Shown: positions 7,212 to 13,827 of the stretch, one piece after another
How positions within the stretch are numbered: position 1 is the stretch's first letter
Layout of the letters: the number at the start of each line of letters is the position of its first letter
Assembly (NCBI GenBank): GCA_030840515.1
Contig: JAVEEJ010000077.1
Location: 1-21,236 of the forward strand
Source of the DNA: Frankiaceae bacterium
Lineage (GTDB): Bacteria; Actinomycetota; Actinomycetes; JAVEEJ01
Reading direction: 5' to 3'
DNA length: 21,236 nt
Made by a program: the position numbers and the translations under genes
The notes under the pieces: model-generated
What the model was told of the DNA's origin: nothing
The model's input: only the letters and a program-made list of their open reading frames with translations
The model's database searches: none

Positions 7212-8124
7212 GGCCACCGGCGAGCAGGCCGCGCACGAAGTAGCGCTGCAGCGACAGGAACACGACGATCGGCACCGCGATCGAGATGAACGCGCCGGCA
7301 GACAGCAGGTGCCAGGCGGTGCCCTGAGTGCCGCTGAGGTTCGCCAACGCGACGGTGATCGGCGCGATGTCGCTCGTCCCGCCGGAGAAGGTCAGCGCCA
7401 CGAGCAGGTCGTTCCACACCCAGAGGAACTGGAAGATGCCGATCGCCGCGAGTGCCGGCGTGAGCAGCGGCATCATCACGCGGAAGAAGATCTGCACGTG
7501 CCGCGCGCCGTCCATCCGCGCCGCCTCGATGAGCTCCTTCGGGATCTCCTTCATGAAGTTGTGGAGCAGGAAGATGGCGAGCGGCAACGCGAAGATCGAG
7601 TGTGAGATCCAGATCGCCCAGAAGCTCCCGCCGATCCCGGAGTCGACGTAGAGGGTGAGCAGCGGGATCAGCGTCACCTGGATCGGCACGATCTGCAGCG
7701 CGAAGATGCAGATGAACAGCAAGTTGCGACCCTTGAAGTCGATCCAGGCGAACGCGTACGCCGCCAGTGCGGCGAGCGCGATCGGGATGATCACCGAGGG
7801 GATCACGATGATGAACGAGTTGAGGAAGTAGCTGCCCAGGCCCCCGGTGCCCGTCGAGCTGAGCACGGCCCGGTAGTTGTCCAGGGTGACGTGGGGGTTG
7901 CTGAAGAAGCTCCACCAGCCGGAGTCCTGGATGTCGCCCTGCGGCCGGATCGAGGAGATGGCCAGGCCGAAGGTCGGGATGGTCCAGAGCACCGCGATGA
8001 TGACCGCGACGAGGGATGCCCAGCGCGAGGTGAGCTTCTTCTTGGCCCGGCCCGACGCGACATCGACGCCGACGAACGGTGTCGTGGTCAGCGGAGCAGC
8101 GGGCGCCGCGTCGGCGGTCGTCAT
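7201..8124 (-). CDS. Sugar ABC transporter permease (AglG/MalG-like)
   Basis: 307 residues. The start is ATG at 8124-8122, overlapping the stop of the partner permease by four bases (ATGA). Six hydrophobic segments are visible, beginning with ASLVAVIIAVLWTIPTFGLAI after a cytoplasmic tail. The EAA loop that contacts the ATPase is EAARMDGARHVQIFFRVMMP. The sequence NPHVTLDNYRAVL and the ending LLAGGLKG are typical of the carbohydrate CUT1 family, nearest in style to alpha-glucoside permease AglG. With the neighbouring permease and the binding protein it forms the membrane part of a sugar importer. The ATPase is supplied from the divergent gene at 11791. Confidence 0.92.
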   Translation of the reverse strand: MTTADAAPAAPLTTTPFVGVDVASGRAKKKLTSRWASLVAVIIAVLWTIPTFGLAISSIRPQGDIQDSGWWSFFSNPHVTLDNYRAVLSSTGTGGLGSYFLNSFIIVIPSVIIPIALAALAAYAFAWIDFKGRNLLFICIFALQIVPIQVTLIPLLTLYVDSGIGGSFWAIWISHSIFALPLAIFLLHNFMKEIPKELIEAARMDGARHVQIFFRVMMPLLTPALAAIGIFQFLWVWNDLLVALTFSGGTSDIAPITVALANLSGTQGTAWHLLSAGAFISIAVPIVVFLSLQRYFVRGLLAGGLKG

Positions 8125-9089
8125 CGGGTCTCCGATCGGCGAAGCTGGCGGACGTTGTAGAGCACGATCGGGACCACGAGCAGGAACAGGAGCACGGCCA
8201 GCGCGGCGCCGAGCCCTTGGTTGTTGCTGCGGAAGCTCTGCGCGTAGAACTCGTTGGCCACCACGCTGGTGTCGAACTGGCCGCCGGTCATGGTGCGCAC
8301 GATGTCGAACACCTTCAGGGTCCCGATGCCGATAGTGGTGAGCACCACGATCAGGGCCGGGCGGATGCTCGGCACGGTGACGAAGCGGAACATGCCCCAC
8401 GCCTTCACGCCGTCGAGCCGGGCGGCCTCCACGATGTCCTCAGGGATCGCCTTGATCGCAGCCGACAGGACCGTCATGGCGAAGCCGGCCTGGATCCAGA
8501 TCATCACCACCACCAGGAACAGGCTGTTCCACGGTGAGTTGATCAGCCACTGATGCGGGCTGCCTCCCAACCAGACCAACACCTGGTTGAGCAGCCCGAT
8601 CTGCTTGACCCCTGGCTGGTCGGGTCGGTACTCGTAGATGAACTTCCAGATGATGGAAGCCCCGACGAACGAGATCGCCATCGGCAGGAAGATGAAGGCC
8701 TTCGCGAGCGCCTCGACCTTCGCCTTGTCGACGAGGATCGCGTAGAGCAGGCCGATCGCAGTCGCCACGAACGGCGTGATGACGACCCACAGCACGGTGT
8801 TGCGCAGCACGGTGATCTGGTCGGACGAGGTGAAGATCGTCTTGTAGTTGTCCAGCCCGGCGTAGTGGGAGCCGGCTGCGTCGTAGAACGAGTAGTAGAT
8901 GGTGCGCAGCGCCGGGTAGACCAGCCCGACCAGGACCAGGACCACGGTGGGGAGCAGGAACACTCCCGCCACGACGCGGTCACCGCGCCGGCCACCGAAG
9001 CGAGAAGCCACCAGCACGATCAGGCCGACGATGGCGACGAACAGGCCGATCGCCTCGAGCATCGAGGTGAACTTCTCCGAGCTGGTCAC
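8121..9089 (-). CDS. Sugar ABC transporter permease (AglF/MalF-like)
   Basis: 322 residues from GTG at 9089-9087, chosen because GAGGAGG lies just upstream (9100-9094 on the minus strand). A TTG further upstream would overlap that site. It has an N-terminal hydrophobic helix (SMLEAIGLFVAIVGLIVLVA), then the standard CUT1 core with VFLLPTVVLVLVGLVYPALRTIYYSFYD, and an EAA loop EAARLDGVKAWGMFRFVTVP. Partner of the downstream permease through a four-base overlap. Separated from the binding-protein gene by an 87-bp gap containing a strong hairpin, which probably lowers permease expression relative to the binding protein. Confidence 0.92.
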   Translation of the reverse strand: MTSSEKFTSMLEAIGLFVAIVGLIVLVASRFGGRRGDRVVAGVFLLPTVVLVLVGLVYPALRTIYYSFYDAAGSHYAGLDNYKTIFTSSDQITVLRNTVLWVVITPFVATAIGLLYAILVDKAKVEALAKAFIFLPMAISFVGASIIWKFIYEYRPDQPGVKQIGLLNQVLVWLGGSPHQWLINSPWNSLFLVVVMIWIQAGFAMTVLSAAIKAIPEDIVEAARLDGVKAWGMFRFVTVPSIRPALIVVLTTIGIGTLKVFDIVRTMTGGQFDTSVVANEFYAQSFRSNNQGLGAALAVLLFLLVVPIVLYNVRQLRRSETR

Positions 9090-9121
9090 CAGACCTCCTC
9101 GCAAATGCCGACGACAGCGAA

Positions 9122-9180
9122 CTAGACGCCTCGAGTGGGCCGACGCGCAAGCGCCGACCCACTCGAGGACGCAGGTCTAG
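9122..9180 (-). promoter_or_regulatory. Intra-operon stem-loop between binding protein and permease genes
   Basis: An 11-bp perfect stem, CCTCGAGTGGG (9129-9139) with CCCACTCGAGG (9158-9168), extends inward through C-G pairs to a 4-nt loop (9147-9150). It is flanked by an outer pair CTAGAC (9122-9127)/GTCTAG (9175-9180) that includes the stop of the binding-protein gene. No U-run follows. It most likely protects the 3' end of the binding-protein mRNA or partly attenuates read-through, as known for malE-malF-type operons. Confidence 0.7.
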
Positions 9181-10529
9181 CCCTTCGGCCAGGAGGCCTC
9201 AATCTTGTCCACGGTGGTCTTCGTGCTCTGACCGGTGATCCAGCTCGTGGTCTGCTTCCAGAACGAGTTGGATCCCACGGCGGCCGGCATGGCGTCCGAG
9301 CCGTCGAAGCGGAAGATCGCCTTCGGGTCCTGCAGCACCTGGAACGCGAGCTTGTCGATCTCCGAGCAGGTGCACTTGCTGACGTCCGCGGCCTTGTTGG
9401 CGCTCACCGCGCGACCGCCGCCGCCCTGCGCGGCGAGCGTTGCCCACTCACCGCTGGCCACGAAGGTCTGGAAGGCGTGCACCTCAGGTGCGTCCCGGAA
9501 GCCGAGCATGAACTCGCCGCCGCCGAGCACCGGCTTGTCAGCCGCGGTCTTGCCGGGCAGGTAGAACGCGAACACGTCGCCGTCGGGCGACACGGTGGTG
9601 CCCGCCGGCCAGTTGGCTGCGTAGAAGCTCGCCTGCCGGTGGAACGAGCAGTTCCCCTTGAGGATGGGGAGCCCACCGTCCTGGAACGCCGTGGTGGCGA
9701 TGCTCTTCACGTTGCCCAGGCCGCCGTTGACGTACTTGGAGTTCTTGAGGAACTTGCCCACCTCGTCGAGCGCTGCCGTCGGCTCGGGGGAGTTGAACGC
9801 GATCTTGTGCTGCACCCACTTGTCGTACTCGTCGGGGCCCCACAGCCGCAGCATCATGTCTTCCATCCAGTCGGTGATCGGCCAACCGGTGGCCTCACCG
9901 CTGCCGATGCCGGCGCACCAGGGCTTCTTGCCGGTGGCGGCGATCTTGTCCGACAGGGTGATTAGCTCGTCCAGCGTGGTGGGGACGGTGTAGCCCTTGT
10001 CCTTGAACTCCTTGGGGGAGTACCACACCAGCGACTTCATGCTCGCGTTCTGCGGCGGTGCGTAGAAGGTCCCGTTGACGCTGCCGTAGGCCTTCCAGTC
10101 GGTCGAGAAGTTCTTGTCCACCATGGCGGTCGTCTCGGCTGACGCCGGGACCGCCTTGCCGGTGGCCACGAGCTGCTGCAGCAGGCCAGGCTGCGGGACG
10201 ATCGCGATGTCCGGCGGGTTGCCCGCCTTCGCCTGCACGAGGACCTGGGTCTCGAAGCTCTTGTCGAAGGTGCCCTTGATGGTGGCGCCGGTGCAGTGCT
10301 CGAACGGCACCCACGTCTTCTTCAGCAGCGCGTCCTCGGGAGTGACGATGCCCGTGAACACCTTCACCGTCTTGCCCGATAGGTCCCCGTACTGCGTGTA
10401 CGCGGCGCACTCCGGTCCCGTGGAGCGGGTCTTCTTGGAGCTCGAGCCGCAGGCAGTCACCGCGAGGGTGAGCGTGAGCAGCGAGGCGGTCAGAGCGAAG
10501 GCGCGGTGCCTTGACGCCAGAGCGGTCAT
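9177..10529 (-). CDS. Sugar ABC transporter substrate-binding lipoprotein (AglE-like)
   Basis: 450 residues from ATG at 10529-10527 with AGGAGG just upstream. Residues 1-26 are a lipoprotein signal peptide with lipobox LAVTAC and lipidated C27, so it is anchored on the outside of the membrane. Family landmarks of the alpha-glucoside binding proteins follow: GNPPDIAIVPQPGLLQQLV, TLDELITLSDKI, ATGWPITDWMEDMMLRLWGP and DGDVFAFYLPG. There are several extra cysteines (including CTC) that may form disulfides. It captures a sugar, probably an oligosaccharide, for the two permeases downstream. A LacI-type operator lies about 50 bp upstream of the start, so it should be induced when the cognate sugar releases the repressor. 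Confidence 0.93.
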   Translation of the reverse strand: MTALASRHRAFALTASLLTLTLAVTACGSSSKKTRSTGPECAAYTQYGDLSGKTVKVFTGIVTPEDALLKKTWVPFEHCTGATIKGTFDKSFETQVLVQAKAGNPPDIAIVPQPGLLQQLVATGKAVPASAETTAMVDKNFSTDWKAYGSVNGTFYAPPQNASMKSLVWYSPKEFKDKGYTVPTTLDELITLSDKIAATGKKPWCAGIGSGEATGWPITDWMEDMMLRLWGPDEYDKWVQHKIAFNSPEPTAALDEVGKFLKNSKYVNGGLGNVKSIATTAFQDGGLPILKGNCSFHRQASFYAANWPAGTTVSPDGDVFAFYLPGKTAADKPVLGGGEFMLGFRDAPEVHAFQTFVASGEWATLAAQGGGGRAVSANKAADVSKCTCSEIDKLAFQVLQDPKAIFRFDGSDAMPAAVGSNSFWKQTTSWITGQSTKTTVDKIEASWPKG

Positions 10530-10577
10530 CGGTTCCTCCTACCGGGCGCTCATCAGCCGAGCCGCCCTGTTGGCGTC

Positions 10578-10607
10578 ATGTAAGCGCTTACTGCCGCGCC
10601 CCGGCAA
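10578..10607 (-). promoter_or_regulatory. LacI-family operator overlapping a possible promoter of the transporter operon
   Basis: The palindrome GTAAGCGCTTAC (10580-10591) carries the AAGCGCTT core of LacI-family operators. Read on the minus strand, a weak -35-like TTGCCG (10607-10602) and -10-like TTACAT (10583-10578) are 18 bp apart with the operator lying over the -10 side. The operator is clear, the promoter hexamers are only suggestive. The same core lies in the lacI/ATPase intergenic region. Confidence 0.75.
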
Positions 10608-10619
10608 CCCGCTGAGAGA

Positions 10620-11663
10620 TCACGATCGGGTAACGGCGGTCCGTCGGCCCCGGGTCCGGGGGGCCGGGCCTGTGCTCATCCGCGGCACGAGCCGGACGTC
10701 CACGACGATGTGGTCGTGGAGGTGGCTCGGGTCGCCACCGAGCGCGGCGAGCGCGAGCTCAGCGGCCAGCGCCCCTTGCCGGGCCACCGGTTGCTCGACG
10801 GTGGACAGGCCGAACAGCTCCGACAGCTCGTGGCCGTCGATGCCGATGACAGAGAGCTGGTCGGGCACGAGTACGCCGGCCTCGCGCGCGGCTGCGAGCA
10901 CACCGAACGCCATCTCGTCGGAGGCCGCGAACACTGCCGTGGGCGGGTCCTTCAACGCGAGCAGAGCGCGCCCTGCATCGAGGCCTCCCGCGGCGGTGAA
11001 CTGGCCCGGCACCTGATAAGCGGCGCACGCCTCGACGCCGGCAGCAGCCAGCGACGCCATCCACCCGGCGCGCCGGTCCGCGGGCGCGGTGAAGTTCAGC
11101 CGCTGCTCCGGTTCTCCTCCTACATAAGCGATTTTGGTGTGGCCGAGCTGCAGCAGGTGGTCGGTCGCGAGCCGCGCGGCCGCCACGTCGTCGATGCGCA
11201 CCGACATGGCGCCGGGCACGGATGAGCCGACGTACACGGTAGGAAGAGCCAGTCGTCTCACCTCGTCCAGCTCATGGCCCGTGAGGGGCAGGGTGAGTAC
11301 CACGACCGCGTCGGCGCGCCCGCGCAGGCTGTCGGGCTCGAACTGCTCGCGCTTGCCGTCGGTGGGCTGGGTGAGGCCGATGAGCAGGGCGTCGAAGTTC
11401 TGCGCACGCAGCACGGCTTCGACGGCGCCGATCACCTGCGCGAAGAACCAGCGCTCCATGAACGGGGCGACGACCGCGACGGTGCGCGTGCGACCGCTGG
11501 CCAACGTCGAGGCGCTGCGGCTGACGACGTACCCGAGCTCGGCGGCGACCCGGCTGACCGTGAGCCGGGTGGCCTCGGAGACGTTCGGGAGCCCACGCAT
11601 GGCCCGGGAGACGGTCGCAGTCGAGACTCCGGCGGCCCGCGCGACGTCCTCGATGCGTGCCAC
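10620..11663 (-). CDS. LacI-family transcriptional regulator
   Basis: 347 residues from GTG at 11663-11661. The N-terminal helix-turn-helix and hinge are textbook: ARIEDVARAAGVSTATVSRAMRG then VSEATRLTVSRVAAELGY. The rest is the periplasmic-binding-protein-like sensor domain with IDDVAAARLATDHLLQLGH and VIGIDGHELSELFGLSTVEQP. It lies between the binding-protein gene and the divergent ATPase gene, and AAGCGCTT palindromes occur at both (10580-10591 and 11678-11693), so it very likely represses the importer and itself. The inducer is presumably the imported sugar or a breakdown product. Confidence 0.95.
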   Translation of the reverse strand: MARIEDVARAAGVSTATVSRAMRGLPNVSEATRLTVSRVAAELGYVVSRSASTLASGRTRTVAVVAPFMERWFFAQVIGAVEAVLRAQNFDALLIGLTQPTDGKREQFEPDSLRGRADAVVVLTLPLTGHELDEVRRLALPTVYVGSSVPGAMSVRIDDVAAARLATDHLLQLGHTKIAYVGGEPEQRLNFTAPADRRAGWMASLAAAGVEACAAYQVPGQFTAAGGLDAGRALLALKDPPTAVFAASDEMAFGVLAAAREAGVLVPDQLSVIGIDGHELSELFGLSTVEQPVARQGALAAELALAALGGDPSHLHDHIVVDVRLVPRMSTGPAPRTRGRRTAVTRS

Positions 11664-11677
11664 GCTGCCCTACTTTC

Positions 11678-11693
11678 CTGCAAGCGCTTGCAG
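11678..11693. promoter_or_regulatory. LacI-family operator, perfect 16-bp palindrome
   Basis: CTGCAAGCGCTTGCAG lies 15 bp upstream of the lacI start and 97 bp upstream of the ATPase start. It shares the AAGCGCTT core with the operator in front of the binding-protein gene, and is placed to control both divergent genes. Confidence 0.85.
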
Positions 11694-11790
11694 TCACGGG
11701 CGAGTGTGGCGCAGGATGCGCGGCACCACAATCTCTACCCGTCTCCACTACGGATCGTCCGGCACGTACCTGCCGGTGGAGGGACCTCGC

Positions 11791-12873
11791 ATGGCGACCG
11801 TCACGTTCGACAAGGCCACGAGACGCTACGAGGGAGCCGAGCGTCCGGCCGTCAACGCGCTCGACCTCGATGTGCAGGACGGGGAGTTCCTCGTCCTGGT
11901 CGGGCCCTCAGGGTGTGGCAAGTCCACCTCGCTGCGCATGCTGGCGGGCCTCGAGTCCGTCGACGAGGGCCGCATCCTCATCGGCGACCGTGACGTGACC
12001 GACGTCGACCCGAGTGCGCGGGACATCGCCATGGTCTTCCAGACCTACGCGCTCTACCCGCACATGACGGTGGCCGCGAACATGGGCTTCGCACTGAAGA
12101 TCGCCGGTGTGTCCAAAGAGGAGATCGCGACTCGGGTGGCCGACGCGGCGAAGATCCTCGACCTCACCGACTACCTGGACCGCAAGCCCAAGGCGCTCTC
12201 GGGCGGGCAGCGCCAGCGAGTGGCGATGGGCCGGGCGATCGTCCGCAACCCGCAGGTGTTCTGCATGGACGAGCCGCTGTCGAACCTCGACGCCAAGCTC
12301 CGGGTCGCGACGCGCACCCAGATCGCCAGCCTCCAACGGCGCCTGGGAGTGACCACGCTCTACGTCACCCACGACCAGGTCGAGGCGATGACGATGGGCG
12401 ACCGCGTGGCCGTGCTCAAGGACGGCGTGCTGCAACAGCTCGCGAGCCCGCGCTCGATGTACGACCAGCCGGAGAACGTCTTTGTCGCTGGGTTCATCGG
12501 CTCTCCCGCGATGAACCTGTTCGGCGTCGAGGCCACCGAAGGCGGCAGCATCCAGCTCGGGAACTTCTCCATGACGATGCCCCGCTCGGCTGCTTCGGCG
12601 ATGACGGGCAGCGGCGTGACCGTCGGTGTGCGGCCCGAGGACCTGCGCCTGGTGACCGCCGACAAGGGGGTGCCGGTCACGGTTGAGCTCGTCGAGGAGC
12701 TCGGCTCCGATGCCTTCGTGCACGCCAGCGTCCGGGGGAGCGAAGGCACTCAGGTGCTCGTCGCGCGCGTCGACCCGAAAAGCCCGCCCAGCAAGGGAGA
12801 AGAGGTCGGGCTGGCGCCCACCGAGCACGTCCACTGGTTCGACACCGCGACGGGTGCGCGCCTGTCCGCCTGA
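11791..12873 (+). CDS. Sugar ABC transporter ATP-binding protein (MsiK/UgpC/MalK type)
   Basis: 360 residues from ATG 11791, preceded by GTGGAGGG at 11776-11783. Reading further upstream in frame would run antisense through lacI. Walker A GPSGCGKST is at 38-46, the signature LSGGQ at 136-140, Walker B ends in D160-E161 (FCMDEPLSNLD), and the H-loop is in YVTHDQVEAMTMGDR. The C-terminal 120 residues form the OB-fold regulatory domain (GVTVGVRPEDLRL). This subfamily energises CUT1 sugar importers and in actinomycetes can serve several of them, so it may power more than the transporter encoded here. Divergent from lacI, with the shared operator in between. Confidence 0.95.
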   Translation: MATVTFDKATRRYEGAERPAVNALDLDVQDGEFLVLVGPSGCGKSTSLRMLAGLESVDEGRILIGDRDVTDVDPSARDIAMVFQTYALYPHMTVAANMGFALKIAGVSKEEIATRVADAAKILDLTDYLDRKPKALSGGQRQRVAMGRAIVRNPQVFCMDEPLSNLDAKLRVATRTQIASLQRRLGVTTLYVTHDQVEAMTMGDRVAVLKDGVLQQLASPRSMYDQPENVFVAGFIGSPAMNLFGVEATEGGSIQLGNFSMTMPRSAASAMTGSGVTVGVRPEDLRLVTADKGVPVTVELVEELGSDAFVHASVRGSEGTQVLVARVDPKSPPSKGEEVGLAPTEHVHWFDTATGARLSA

Positions 12874-13051
12874 AAGGGCTCCTCGCCTTCGCCGCACCGG
12901 CACGTGTAGCGCAGGCAGCTGTGGCACGGCTGGACGATCGGTGGCTCCATCACGCGCACTCGGCTAACGCCGCAGTCCAGCTTGACCGCCAGATCTCCTG
13001 CGCGGGGAGGGTGTCCTCGACCGTCGGTTCGTCGTACTCGTCTTCCTCCAT
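12750..13051 (-). pseudogene. Possible frameshifted small Cys-rich protein gene
   Basis: On the minus strand ATG at 13051 (GAGGG upstream) opens a 33-codon frame, MEEDEYDEPTVEDTLPAQEI..., that stops at 12950. After about codon 20 it uses codons unusual here (TCA, ACT, TTA). From the same point another frame becomes GC3-rich and protein-like: VKLDCGVSRVRVMEPP, then PCHSCLRYTCRCGEGEE, a CxxC...CxC knuckle-like pattern, and it runs on antisense to the ATPase 3' end until 12750. Joined, they would make one small acidic, Cys-rich protein. Alternatives are two overlapping small genes (the second ATG overlaps the first stop) or chance. This is the only coding candidate in the roughly 300-bp gap at 12874-13177. 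Confidence 0.3.
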
Positions 13052-13177
13052 GAATCAACCCTCGAGGACGGTCGCTACGCGGCGGTTGCTTCGAGGTTGC
13101 GTTGCTGTGAACCGTGGTCGTTTCGCGGTCGCCGGCGTGGGGGAGGGGGACGGCACCGACCATCTCAGGAGGGGCTC

Positions 13178-13666
13178 ATGTCCACAGACGCTCTGGTAGT
13201 GCTCAAGGAGGACCACGCCGAGGTCAAGCGGCTGTTCCGGGCCTTCGAGAAGACAGACGACGCCGCGAAGCGCGGGGAGCTGGCCGAGCAGATCATCTTC
13301 AAGCTCAAGCTGCACACCGAGGTGGAGAACACCATCCTCTACCCGCAGATCCTCAAGACGCTGCCCGACCTCAAGGACGAGATCCTCGAGTCCTACGAGG
13401 AGCACCACGCCGTCGACCTGATCATCGCCGAGATCGAGAAGCTCAAGCCGACCGCCGAGAACTTCGAGGCCCGGGTCACCGTCCTCATCGAGAACGTCGA
13501 GCACCACATCGGCGAGGAGGAGGACGAGTGGTTCCCCAAGGTTCGCAAGGCGCTCGGCCGTGACGAGCTGCTCCAGGAGTGGGGCGAGCAGATGATCTCC
13601 AAGATGCAGGAGATGCAGTCCGGGCTGACCGTGGACCTGACCGAGGAGGTCAACACCCCCCGCTAG
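13178..13666 (+). CDS. Hemerythrin HHE-domain protein
   Basis: 162 residues, chosen at ATG 13178 because AGGAGGGG (13167-13174) is right in front. All-helical, with the di-iron histidine/acid pattern of bacterial hemerythrins: H13 in KEDHAEV, H46 in LKLHTEVE, H76-H77 in EEHHAVD, and H109-H110 with E113 in EHHIGEEEDEWFP. It probably binds O2 or senses oxidative or nitrosative conditions in the cytoplasm. A single gene: a hairpin follows it, and its neighbours have no evident link. Confidence 0.95.
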   Translation: MSTDALVVLKEDHAEVKRLFRAFEKTDDAAKRGELAEQIIFKLKLHTEVENTILYPQILKTLPDLKDEILESYEEHHAVDLIIAEIEKLKPTAENFEARVTVLIENVEHHIGEEEDEWFPKVRKALGRDELLQEWGEQMISKMQEMQSGLTVDLTEEVNTPR

Positions 13667-13687
13667 ACCCCCGCAGAAGCCTCGAGC

Positions 13688-13726
13688 CATCCGGCCCTCC
13701 GCCGCTTGCCGGCAGGGGGCCGGATG
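13688..13726 (+). terminator. Hairpin terminator after the hemerythrin gene
   Basis: CATCCGGCCC (13688-13697) pairs perfectly with GGGCCGGATG (13717-13726), 22 bp downstream of the stop. No T-run follows, which is usual for GC-rich actinobacterial terminators. Confidence 0.7.
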
Positions 13727-13747
13727 CGTGCCCTCAGGCGGTCCGAA

Positions 13748-13758
13748 CGAGTACGGCG
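13748..13758 (-). repeat. Iterated 11-mer CGCCGTACTCG, intergenic copy
   Basis: An exact copy in reverse orientation between the hemerythrin terminator and the esterase gene, 70 bp upstream of its ATG. See the finding on this motif. Confidence 0.6.
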
Positions 13759-13827
13759 ACTAGTCACTTCGAGGGGTTTTCCGACCAACTGGTAGATCTG
13801 CGACGCAATGTCCGGTTACCTGCCTTC

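Noticed and set aside
9129..9168. Classical rho-independent terminator between binding-protein and permease genes
   Set aside because: No U-run after the stem, and the following permease genes need the same transcript, so attenuation or mRNA protection is more likely.
11134..11790. Apparent N-terminal extension of the ABC ATPase
   Set aside because: The extension runs antisense through most of lacI and the operator region; family alignment and the ribosome site place the start at 11791.
13579..13827. Apparent N-terminal extension of the tandem esterase
   Set aside because: It would overlap the hemerythrin gene and its terminator and hide the signal peptide that begins at 13828.
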